Source: Bradyrhizobium sp. AUGA SZCCT0158 (GTDB taxonomy: Bacteria > Pseudomonadota > Alphaproteobacteria > Rhizobiales > Xanthobacteraceae). From it: 64,000 bases of DNA. Shown piece after piece: positions 28,782 through 36,716 of this stretch. The notes under the pieces are model-generated. The model had not been told where the DNA came from, searched no databases, and saw nothing but the letters and a program-made list of their open reading frames with translations. A program made the position numbers and the translations under genes. Location: assembly GCF_018130065.1 (NCBI RefSeq), contig NZ_JAFCME010000027.1:1-64000 (forward strand), written 5' to 3'. How positions within the stretch are numbered: the stretch's first letter is position 1; the number at the start of each line of letters is the position of its first letter.

Positions 28782-29533
28782 TCATTCACGCTGCCTGTCC
28801 GGTCCCATCATGCCCTGGAAGAGCAGCGAGGCGTCGTGCACGGAGCGCGCCAACGGCCCCACCGTATCCATCGACGGGCTAAGCGGCACGATGCCGTTCA
28901 GGCTGACTCGACCGAAGGTGGTTTTCAGCCCGAACAGATTGTTGAAGCCTGCGGGTCCGCGCACCGAGCCGCCGGTATCGATGCCCACAGCCATCGTCGC
29001 CAACCGCGCGGCTACCGCCACCGCAGATCCACTGCTCGACCCTCCGGGCGTGTACGGCACCTCGCCTCCCCACGGATTTCTTGGCCTTCCGAGATGCGCA
29101 TTCCCCACCCGCCAAATGCGAACTCGACCGTGTGTACCTTGCCTAGAATGATTGCGCCTTGCGCCACGAGCTTTTTGATGATCGTTGCGGAGCGCTTTGC
29201 CACATAGTGACGGCGCGTGGCCGATCCCGCGGTACACACCTTGCCTTCGATTTCGATGAGATCCTTGATGGCTATCGGGATTCCATCCAGCGGTCCGAGC
29301 GGCGCAGCCTCAAGATAGCGTCGCGCCGACTGCGCTGCCGCCAGCCGGGCTTCCTCCGCGTAGACATCGATGAAGGCATGGACCTTGCCGTTCAGGGCAG
29401 CGATACGAGTGAGATGGGATTCCACCGCATCATCGGGTTTTAGCGTGCCATTCCGGTAACCTGACCCGAGTTCCGCAGCAGTGAGAAAACTCAGGCCATC
29501 CAAAGCGTCCGTCGACGCAGAACTCTTGTTCAT
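28782..29533 (-). pseudogene. amidase-signature enzyme, frameshifted and 3'-truncated
   Basis: N-terminal part (MNKSSASTDALDGLSFLTAA; GIPIAIKDLIEIEGKVCTAG with the catalytic Lys) in one frame. After about 29095 it shifts to the frame of NAHLGRPRNPWG, GGSSSGSAVAVAARLATMAV (cis-Ser region) and DTGGSVRGPAGFNNLFGLKT (nucleophile Ser). It ends near 28782 after MMGPDRQRE, about 200 residues short of a normal amidase. A G-run lies at the frameshift. Divergent from a Bug-type binding protein, a common pairing in this group. Inactive. Confidence 0.8.
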
Positions 29534-29956
29534 CTGTCAGAATGTCCATCAAATCATGCCGAGCCACGTCCGTTTGTCTTTCTTGCCCGCTCCGTTACGC
29601 AGCTATCCGGTCGCGAAACCCACAGCACAGCGGGTTCAGGCACAGAGCCAAAAACAAACTCGTTGGTCAACCCGTGCTAATCAGAGATCGTCACTAACGG
29701 TTGGACGCTTCCCGTCGATACCCGGTCTAATCACGTTGGCAGATGGTGGCACTGTCGTCTAATGATTTGCAGCGATAGTCTGATCGATCGCCGAGATCAA
29801 GCAAGTCAATCGCCGAGCCGCCAGGTCCTCGGACCAATGCAGGGGGAGCACCTCATCGCAGGATCCGATTATCTGTTCGTTTTAATTCATTAGACATGAA
29901 TTGAAGCTCTTTGCGAGCATCTGGGCCACGCGCAGTATCTCACCCAGGTGGCTTCA
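29534..29956. other. divergent spacer between amidase and Bug-type genes
   Basis: No gene supported. It presumably held the two divergent promoters of the broken amidase and binding-protein genes. Confidence 0.4.
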
Positions 29957-30948
29957 ATGACTCAGCGACAATCCAAAATCATCGTCCCAGGTGCAATCAT
30001 CGTGTTCGCCTTCGCCACTCTGGTCGGTACACTCCCCGCGGTTGCGCAAGACTTCCCGACACGAATTGTCACAATGGTCGTTCCAGCGCCAGCGGGCGGT
30101 ACGACAGACATAGCGGCCCGATTGTTGAGCGAGGGCCTTTCGCGCCGACTTAGCCAGCCCTTCGTGATCGAGAACAAGGGCGGGGCGAGCGGAAATGTCG
30201 CCACTGCGCAGGTCGCGCGCTCGGCACCCGATGGATATTCCCTGCTCGTTACCTATTCTGGCTATCATGTCACGAACCCGGCCCTGTTTCCGCGGCTCAA
30301 CTGGGATCCAATAAAAGACTTTTCTCCGGTCGCTAATGTAGTTACGGCGCCGTACGTCATCGTGGTGCGTAAGGATCTTCCCGTAAAAACGCTGGAGAAC
30401 TTATCGCCTACGCCAGGGCAAACCCCGGTAAACTGAACTACGGCTCATCCGGCCGGGGCACAATCCATCACATTGGCGGCGAAATGCTGGCGATGTTGGC
30501 GGGCGCGAAAATGGTCCACATCCCATATCGAGGGGCCGCTCCAGCTCTAAACGATCTGCTCGCCGGGACCATCGACCTATTTTTTACATCCCCACCTACT
30601 ATCGTGGGGCAAGTTCAAAGCGGTATGATCCGCGCGCTCGCGATCGCCAGTAAGCAGCGACACCCTATCCTGCCAAATGTTCCGACCACTGCCGAATTGG
30701 GATTTCCCGGGTTTGAGGTCGACGCCTGGTTCGGGGTATACGCACCTGCCAAGACGCCCAAGCCCATTATCGATAAATTGACTATCGAAATCAAAGCCTT
30801 GATGGAAACCCCCGAATTCCGGAATCGCGTTGAAGAACTTGGTTCCTACCCCACGTACATGCCACCCGATGAATTTGCGGCTTTTACTGCGGCCCAAATC
30901 GAACATTGGTCGAAGGCCATCAAGGCCGCTGGCATTACCTTGGACTGA
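29957..30948 (+). pseudogene. Bug/TctC-family tripartite tricarboxylate receptor, one-base frameshift
   Basis: The signal peptide (IIVPGAIIVFAFATLVGTLP ending AVAQ) is followed by DFPTRIVTMVVPAPAGGTTD, IENKGGASGNVATAQVARS and WDPIKDFSPVANVVTAPYVI up to TLENL. One base is missing at about 30408. The next frame continues AYARANPGKLNYGSSGRGTI, then HIPYRGAAPALNDLLAGTID and GFPGFEVDAWFGVYAPAKTP to the natural stop. Restoring a T in the AACTTATC stretch would give a full 330-residue periplasmic binding protein. It would bind small organic acids or amides for uptake. No TctA/TctB genes are adjacent. Confidence 0.85.
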
Positions 30949-31235
30949 TTGCTTACATCGCGATGAGACTTCAAGCGATCGTCGACTTAAGATTGACAAT
31001 CCGCGCCTAGAGACAAATCCAAAGTTGGGTTCAGGCTCGCGCCAGCGCCTGCTCTCCCGTCGGCCAGAATGCGATGCTGGCGTGGGCACGCACTGCCGAA
31101 AGGAACATCCCGATCGTTCAGCAACGGGACGGTAGTTGCGACCGATGTGAAGGCGCCGGAGCATATCGAGGGCATCAGCGACCTCTAGCGCGGCCGCATA
31201 CAGAACTATTTGGTAGAACCCATCGAAAGCGAGTG

Positions 31236-31475
31236 ATCAAGGGCCAGAGCCTCATAGACAATCTCGAGCGTTCCATCCGCCCGCTCGCATTCAACCGGAG
31301 TAACACGTTGCGACGGAGGCGGCGAGCATTTGGGCCACCGTCGCGTGCTTGACCGAGACTGGAGTCGAACGACATCGACCCGCTCGCGAATCTGACCAGC
31401 GTTCTTACACGTATCCGTCAATGGGTACCCAACCGCGATATCGATCAGTTGCTGCCGTGGACGTTTAGAACGTAA
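31236..31475 (+). mobile_element. IS66-family transposase (TnpC) C-terminal remnant
   Basis: Reads KGQSLIDNLERSIRPLAFNR, then in shifted frames ATVACLTETGVE and NDIDPLANLTSVLTRIRQWV, then PNRDIDQLLPWTF and stop. The order of 'ERSIRP', 'LT.VLTRI' and 'DIDQLLPW' is the C-terminal signature of IS66 TnpC. At least two frameshifts break it and no ends or TnpA/TnpB genes are visible. It is an old remnant between the Bug-type pseudogene and the collagen-like gene. Confidence 0.7.
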
Positions 31476-31611
31476 GAACTCAGATGAGCTGCGGCATCGA
31501 CTGCGCTGTCGAGGCCGTCGTCGTGATCTCAGGTCGGATCGAAGCTGCCCTCGCCTTCTTTGATCGACGTCGGCCCGTCTTCGGGCCTTCATCAATCCTA
31601 TCCGGAAACGG

Positions 31612-31640
31612 AAAAGCGCGGCGCCGTGTGACGCCGCGCT
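31612..31640 (-). terminator. terminator for the collagen-like gene
   Basis: Perfect 9-base stem (AGCGCGGCG / CGCCGCGCT) with an 8-base loop, followed on the minus strand by TTTT. Located 60 bases after the stop of the collagen-like gene. Confidence 0.65.
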
Positions 31641-31701
31641 AGAGTTTTGCTGAAGAGCGCAACCAGTTCGATCGCGCTCCTCTGATGGTTATACCTGTCG
31701 A

Positions 31702-32922
31702 CTAGCCGTTCGGCTTGAACACGCCCTCGACAGTCTTTGGCCCATGCGGATCGTCGAGAGACAGTCCGCCTTTGACCTTCGACCCTGGGTCGGGCGTTTG
31801 ACTGCCCGCGCCTGTGTGGCCACTTCCTGTCGCGCCGCCCGCCGAGAAGTCGTGCGGCTGCAGGTCCTGCACCCCACCAAGGATAGCGAGCGTAGGCGGT
31901 ACCTTCGACCCGTGGGCAATGTTGCCCTGCGTGCCGCTGATGAAGGTCATCTGCCCAGAGGCGCCAGTGGAGACATCGGCAGCATTGATGCCCACTTTGG
32001 TCGACTTTTGGTGGCCCGGGTTGCTCGGATCGGTACCAGAGGGTCCGGTTTCGCCTCCCTCCGGGCCGTTGCCGAGGCCGTTGTTACCCCGCGGACCCGT
32101 AGCTCCACCGTTTGGACCTCTCGAACCAGTCGCACCTGTCGAGCCGGTGGCACCTGTCGAGCCGGTGGCACCTGTCGAGCCGGTGGCACCTGTCGAGCCG
32201 GTCGCACCTGTTGAGCCGGTTGCTCCCGTCGAGCCGGTTGCACCCGTCGAGCCGGTGGCTCCCGTCGAGCCGGTTGCTCCCGTCGAGCCAGTTGCACCCG
32301 TTGAGCCGGTGGCACCCGTCGAGCCGGTGGCTCCCGTCGAGCCGGTTGCTCCCGTCGAACCGGTCGCACCTGTCGAGCCGGTCGCACCTGTCGAGCCAGT
32401 TGCTCCCGTCGAGCCGGTGGCACCCGTCGAGCCGGTTGCTCCCGTCGAACCAGTCGCACCGGTCGAGCCAGTCGCACCTGTCGAACCAGTGGCACCTGTC
32501 GAGCCGGTGGCACCTGTCGCTCCTGTCGCGCCAGTTGCCCCCGGGGGACCACTCGCAATACTTACGGTTACGCCTTCAGATACGTAATACGACCTGTTTC
32601 CAGAAGCGGACCCTTCCGAAAAGCTAGTGACGGTCGTGCCACTGCTATCGGTAATTTGCAAAGCCGTCAGATCTGAGCCCGTCGCTTCCGCGACAGCAAA
32701 GTCCCAAGTGCCTGCGGGGAGAGCTACCGTGAAAGCGAAATCCTGATCCCCATCAGTATTCAGCGGATCGCCAGATGCCTCTGGTTGCGTTGATCCAAGT
32801 AAGATCCAGCTATCCGTGTTGGTACCACTGATGCTGGCAGGCCTGTAATAAATATAAACGGCCTGATTGCTCGTTCCGTTAATGGTGCCAGTAATGGTAA
32901 TAACGCCAAGGGGATCTGCCAT
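31702..32922 (-). CDS. collagen-like repeat protein, probable secreted substrate
   Basis: 406 residues from ATG 32922. The N-terminal 120 residues form a beta-rich domain (DPLGVITITGTINGTSNQAV; AFTVALPAGTWDFAVAEATG) without a Sec signal peptide. A Gly-X-Y region follows (GPPGATGATGATGAT, about 22 GSTGAT units, then GSRGPNGGATGPRGNNG). The C-terminus is a hydrophilic tail ending DDPHGPKTVEGVFKPNG. Thr/Ser in the X-Y positions are candidate O-glycosylation sites, as known for BclA-type bacterial collagens. Lack of a signal peptide and the divergent type I exporter suggest export by that system (inference). RTX repeats are absent. An in-frame extension upstream to 32964 is unlikely. Confidence 0.8.
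   Translation of the reverse strand: MADPLGVITITGTINGTSNQAVYIYYRPASISGTNTDSWILLGSTQPEASGDPLNTDGDQDFAFTVALPAGTWDFAVAEATGSDLTALQITDSSGTTVTSFSEGSASGNRSYYVSEGVTVSIASGPPGATGATGATGATGSTGATGSTGATGSTGATGSTGATGSTGATGSTGATGSTGATGSTGATGSTGATGSTGATGSTGATGSTGATGSTGATGSTGATGSTGATGSTGATGSTGATGSTGATGSTGATGSTGATGSTGATGSRGPNGGATGPRGNNGLGNGPEGGETGPSGTDPSNPGHQKSTKVGINAADVSTGASGQMTFISGTQGNIAHGSKVPPTLAILGGVQDLQPHDFSAGGATGSGHTGAGSQTPDPGSKVKGGLSLDDPHGPKTVEGVFKPNG
32119..32520. repeat. 18-bp coding tandem repeat, about 22 copies
   Basis: Tandem 18-base units (plus strand, GTCGAGCCGGTNGCNCCN-like) encoding Gly-Ser-Thr-Gly-Ala-Thr on the minus strand. Units differ at third positions (GTC/GTT, CCT/CCC), so the array is not freshly amplified. 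Length polymorphism between strains is likely. Confidence 0.9.
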
Positions 32923-33006
32923 TGCTCTAACTCTCTTGACTGGGATTTCGCAACAGTTACGCAACGTTCAACTGGGTACGCGACGACAGACCCCGAAAGG
33001 CTGCCG

Positions 33007-33183
33007 TTAGATCAGGGTGACGAGAAGTCTTGTGCCTGCGGAGGTTATTGTTGCTTCAAGAGAGTATTTCTGGCCCGAAACCAGATCCATCTGAAACAAG
33101 TTAAATGCCACTTCCGTTGGCACTCCAATGACGTAAGTCCCCCTCAGATGGTGTTTGTTAAACGCGACGTTTGGGACAGCGGC
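33007..33183 (-). pseudogene. C-terminal duplicate fragment of the neighbouring gene
   Basis: The minus-strand frame NVAFNKHHLRGTYVIGVPTE, then VAFNLFQMDLVSGQKYSLEA and TITSAGTRLLVTLI, stop at 33007. It matches the C-terminal pattern of the intact gene immediately upstream (GTYAIEVRLQNS.., then LSLTDLVSARKYSFKTESAG). No start codon or N-terminus is present. Probably the remains of a tandem duplicate. Confidence 0.5.
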
Positions 33184-33193
33184 GCAACCGAGC

Positions 33194-33670
33194 TCACCTA
33201 CCGACCTGAGACGCCGCCGTTATCGTTACGTCGTGAGCGACGAAACGCCCGTTACCGGCGCTCTCTGTTTTGAAAGAGTATTTCCTGGCCGACACCAGGT
33301 CGGTCAGTGACAAGTTAGACGCTGCTTCTGGTGACGAGTTCTGAAGCCGGACCTCAATCGCATAAGTTCCGGGTTGGATGCTTGTTCTAAAAGCGAAACT
33401 GTTGCTCGCATCCGGGGCCGCCTTCGGTTGCAGGAACGGATCCGTAAGCGGCAGAGTAGTCGTCGTCCCCAAGATGGCGAATTCACCTTCGCCGCGCCGA
33501 ATCCTAATTTCGACGTTGCTGCTTGCCTGAGCTCGCCCGACCACCTCTACGAAACCGTAGCCCGCCAGCGGTCCTTTCGCTCCTCCGTTGCCATGGTTCG
33601 CCTCATCCAACGAGGCCGGCCCGGGGCGTTCACCGGTGGCACTAACATTTCTGATATTCAGTTCGACCAT
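33194..33670 (-). CDS. beta-rich companion protein of the secretion cluster
   Basis: 158 residues from ATG 33670 with GGAGG 6 bases upstream. No signal peptide. Predicted beta-sandwich: FVEVVGRAQASSNVEIRIRR, FAFRTSIQPGTYAIEVRLQN, LVSARKYSFKTESAGNGRFV. The 'PGTYAIEVRLQN' strand pattern echoes the N-terminal domain of the collagen-like protein downstream (PAGTWDFAVAEAT), suggesting a shared fold. It lies upstream of the collagen-like gene on the same strand and divergent from the ABC transporter. It could be a co-secreted or structural partner. Confidence 0.6.
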   Translation of the reverse strand: MVELNIRNVSATGERPGPASLDEANHGNGGAKGPLAGYGFVEVVGRAQASSNVEIRIRRGEGEFAILGTTTTLPLTDPFLQPKAAPDASNSFAFRTSIQPGTYAIEVRLQNSSPEAASNLSLTDLVSARKYSFKTESAGNGRFVAHDVTITAASQVGR

Positions 33671-34346
33671 TGATCCTCCAGCGAAACTAGGAGCCTTCAT
33701 GGGACTTGCAATTTCGCACCAGATAATTCGCACCACAAACACGCGCAAATTACCTGTACCGCCTGATGCGCTGAGTCAATTACATCGCCGCTAGCACGAC
33801 ATATGTGCACGCATGTTCCGCATCAGCCAACGGCAACCTCACTGGCAACTGTCCGCGTTGGTTTGTCTGTAGGCGCTCGGAAACAAAAATTTACTTGCGC
33901 CACACCTCGGCTGTTTCAATTGACGAACTTCGAGCGGCGCAGCCGACTGAACTGCCTTCGCCTGTTCCCATCGCACCAATCGACGAACGCGCCGATGCAT
34001 TCGGTTCCACGACATACCCCTTTCGAGTTACCTCGAAATGTCTTCGCTGGCCGGTGCGCCTGCCCGACGCCCCTTAAGCGATTACGGCTGGCTCGAGTTA
34101 GCAAACTAGGGTGTTCTTTTCTTTCCCCTCGGCATTATTGAAGGAACCGAAGACGAGGTAGGCGCAGACCGAATTTGAATGTAGAGTGGTTATGCTGCTT
34201 GCGCGCAGATGAGCAGATGATAAGTAGCGGTTGCGCTGCCGTATCGTCCAGAGTTGAGAGATGCATCGAGAGTAGGTCTTCACGTGAACCCTCGGCCTGA
34301 CAGCCAACATCCGGACACTTGCCGCGGGGAAACGCCCACTGGCACA
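33671..34346. other. large divergent intergenic region
   Basis: 676 bases between the minus-strand secreted-protein genes and the plus-strand ABC exporter. No gene supported on either strand. It is less GC-rich than flanking genes, so it probably carries two promoters and regulatory sites. I can point to no specific operator. Confidence 0.5.
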
Positions 34347-36551
34347 ATGCCGGACGGGCAAGTCAGGCATGACGCAGCTAAGGCGCGCGTGGATGCGCTC
34401 GCCGTTGTTGCTCAGCACCACGGCGTCGAACTAGATCGCAAAGCGCTACGCGTTTCCCCCGGCGAGGTACCCTCTCCCGCGGCTCTCGTCACTTGGGCGC
34501 GCGAGGGCGGACTATGGGCAAAAGCGACGCGCCTGCGCTGGCGCCACCTGATCCGCATGCAGTCGGACGCCCCAGTTGTGCTCTTGTTTTCCGACGGTGG
34601 TGCGGGCGTCCTCGTCTCGCGCGACGCCAATGCTGGCACCATATACTTACGGGATCCGAGCCGTCCCGGTGAAGAGCCCGTCGCCATCGATGAGCTTCGC
34701 CTCGCAAACGTCTGGCATGGGGATGTATTGCTCCTGCGGCGTGAGCGAGGCACATCTGCCGATGAGGAGCCATTCTCGTTCTCTTGGATGATGGGTCGCG
34801 TTCTGGAAGAGCGCCGCAATCTGCGCGAGATCGCCGCAGCCTCAATCAGCTTGAGTGTCCTGCAGATCGTGCCGCCTTTCCTTATCATGGTCGCCATCGA
34901 TCGGGTGATTACGCATCAGGCCATGGCGACGCTGGGCATGATCTCGCTGATACTGATCCTCATCACGGCCTACGACACGCTGCTTGGGTACGCGCGTCGC
35001 GAGATCATCGAGGTCACCGCGACGCGGATTGACGCGCGGTTGGGGATGCACGTTTTCCGGCGATTGCTGGCACTGCCAATGGACTTTTTCGAGCGCCATC
35101 CGACCGGCGAAACGGCCCGCAAAGTCGGCCAAATCTTCAACATCCGCAGCTTCTTCACCGGCAAGCTCGTTAGCACGTTTCTCGACGTATTCACCCTGAT
35201 CGCTCTTCTGCCATTCCTGTTCTGGATGAGTGCGACGCTCGCCTGGATGGTGCTCGTAGCATCTGCCCTCGTTGCTCTCGTGGTATTCGCATTTTTACCT
35301 GCGATAAGGCAGGTTTTTGCGCGCCTCGTGATAGCTGAAAACCGTAAGAATTCGGTGCTCGTCGAGACGGTGTATGGCATGCGAACCGTCAAGTCGCTCG
35401 CAATCGAAAAGGTGCGTAACGAGGAGTGGGACGCGCGCGTGGCTGAGGCAGGCCAAGCGCGTCTCGACGCCGGTCGCATCTCGAACGTCGCGCAGACCAT
35501 CGTGAGCCCAATCGAGGCGTTCATCAATCGCGGCGTTCTGCTTGTTGGCTGCTACATCCTCATTGCTTCGCCTCCCGGGAGCACCGCGATTACCGGCGGT
35601 GCTCTCATCGCGTTCTTAATGCTCGGCGCACGAGTAGCAAGCCCGCTGATTGGTCTGGCAAAGCTCATGCAGGATATCGAAGAAGTTCGCCTTTCGGTGA
35701 GCGAGGTCGCGGATGTTCTCAACCATCCGACAGAAGCCGCGGCGATGCGGACCGGTCTTCGGCCGAAATTTGATGGTGCGATTGCATTCCAGGACCTCAC
35801 CTTCACCTATCCTGGGTCGTCCGTGCCGGCGCTTGACCGCATCTCGTTCGAAGTTCCAGCGGGAACCATGCTCGGCCTCGTCGGTCGCAGCGGCTCGGGG
35901 AAATCGACGATCGCGCGCCTCCTTCAGGGCATTAACCGCGAGTATAGCGGTTACCTTAAGATCGACGGCACCGATCTACGGGAGATCAATCTAACGCACC
36001 TGCGCAGCAGCTTTGGAGTAGTGATGCAGGACAATTTCCTGTTTCGCGGCACTGTGCGGGATAACATCATTGCCAGCCGACCTGGCTTGACACTTGAGCA
36101 TGCCGTGCAGGCGGCCCGTCTTGCGGGTGCCGAGGAGTTTATCGAGCGGCTGCCGCGCGGGTACGAGACTTGGCTCGAGGAAACCTCGTCCAACCTGTCG
36201 GGGGGACAGCGCCAGCGTCTTGCCATCGCGCGCGCGCTCGTCTCCGATCCGCGCCTTATGATTTTAGATGAGGCGACCAGCGCGCTCGATCCCGAGAGTG
36301 AGGCCCTTGTCAACGCGAACCTTTTGCGCATCGCCAAGGGGCGGACGATGATCATCGTCTCGCACCGGTTGTCCTCGCTGGTCGACTGCGACCAGATCCT
36401 CATCCTTGACAAGGGTAAGGTCGTCGATATCGGCCCACACGAGGAAGTGCTTGATCGCTGCGCCGTTTATCGACAACTGTGGCAGCAGCAACACCGGCAT
36501 TTGGAGGGCGGGCGCCCACGTCCGCTTAAGTCCGCCACGACACGAGAGTGA
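34347..36551 (+). CDS. type I secretion ABC transporter with C39-like domain
   Basis: 734 residues from ATG 34347 (in-frame codons upstream to 34254). The N-terminal 120 residues resemble a C39 peptidase-like domain (ALAVVAQHHGVELDRKALRV; AALVTWAREGGLWAKATRLR; VSRDANAGTIYLRDPSRPGE). The catalytic Cys is replaced by Ala and the His motif is absent, as in HlyB-type CLDs. Membrane segments follow (ISLSVLQIVPPFLIMVAIDR, LGMISLILILITAYDTLLGY and others). The nucleotide-binding domain has Walker A GRSGSGKST, signature LSGGQRQR, Walker B LMILDEATSALD and H-loop VSHR. It exports an uncleaved protein with its HlyD partner (38640). Confidence 0.9.
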   Translation: MPDGQVRHDAAKARVDALAVVAQHHGVELDRKALRVSPGEVPSPAALVTWAREGGLWAKATRLRWRHLIRMQSDAPVVLLFSDGGAGVLVSRDANAGTIYLRDPSRPGEEPVAIDELRLANVWHGDVLLLRRERGTSADEEPFSFSWMMGRVLEERRNLREIAAASISLSVLQIVPPFLIMVAIDRVITHQAMATLGMISLILILITAYDTLLGYARREIIEVTATRIDARLGMHVFRRLLALPMDFFERHPTGETARKVGQIFNIRSFFTGKLVSTFLDVFTLIALLPFLFWMSATLAWMVLVASALVALVVFAFLPAIRQVFARLVIAENRKNSVLVETVYGMRTVKSLAIEKVRNEEWDARVAEAGQARLDAGRISNVAQTIVSPIEAFINRGVLLVGCYILIASPPGSTAITGGALIAFLMLGARVASPLIGLAKLMQDIEEVRLSVSEVADVLNHPTEAAAMRTGLRPKFDGAIAFQDLTFTYPGSSVPALDRISFEVPAGTMLGLVGRSGSGKSTIARLLQGINREYSGYLKIDGTDLREINLTHLRSSFGVVMQDNFLFRGTVRDNIIASRPGLTLEHAVQAARLAGAEEFIERLPRGYETWLEETSSNLSGGQRQRLAIARALVSDPRLMILDEATSALDPESEALVNANLLRIAKGRTMIIVSHRLSSLVDCDQILILDKGKVVDIGPHEEVLDRCAVYRQLWQQQHRHLEGGRPRPLKSATTRE

Positions 36552-36556
36552 CGATT

Positions 36557-36691
36557 ATGGCCAGGCGCTCGGTCACCACTCGCGGATTGTTGCTAAACCC
36601 AAGGAAGCGCGGGCCCACGCAACCGATACTGGCGGCGCTCTTCGAATTTCAGGCCGAGGTCCACCTGTTTACGTCACTCGAGCTTCTTTGA
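36557..36691 (+). CDS. short ORF between exporter and Sel1 genes
   Basis: 44 codons starting 5 bases after the exporter stop: MARRSVTTRGLLLNPRKRGP, then QPILAALFEFQAEVHLFTSL. The stop directly abuts the 21-base direct repeat. Its 'QPILAALF' resembles 'NQVLAAVF' of the small ORF at 40653. Coupled position is the main evidence; function unknown. Confidence 0.3.
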   Translation: MARRSVTTRGLLLNPRKRGPTQPILAALFEFQAEVHLFTSLELL

Positions 36692-36712
36692 ATGGTTCAC
36701 CAAGCAAGGCCA
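36692..36712 (+). repeat. 21-bp direct repeat, copy 1
   Basis: A perfect 21-base sequence that begins ATGGTTCACC and ends AAGGCCA occurs here and again at 40653-40673. In this copy it is followed by TAG and then, 2 bases later, the Sel1 gene start, so its AAGG can serve as the Sel1 ribosome-binding site. It reads Met-Val-His-Gln-Ala-Arg-Pro. Confidence 0.8.
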
Positions 36713-36716
36713 TAGA

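Noticed and set aside
32119..32520. Regularly spaced repeats that could suggest a CRISPR array
   Set aside because: Units are contiguous 18-base codons of a protein repeat with no spacers.
31814..32587. Long plus-strand open frame rich in Pro-Val-Ala-Pro-Val-Glu-Pro repeats
   Set aside because: It is the exact antisense of the collagen-like repeat; the 18-base period keeps several frames open. The minus strand has the sensible N- and C-terminal domains.
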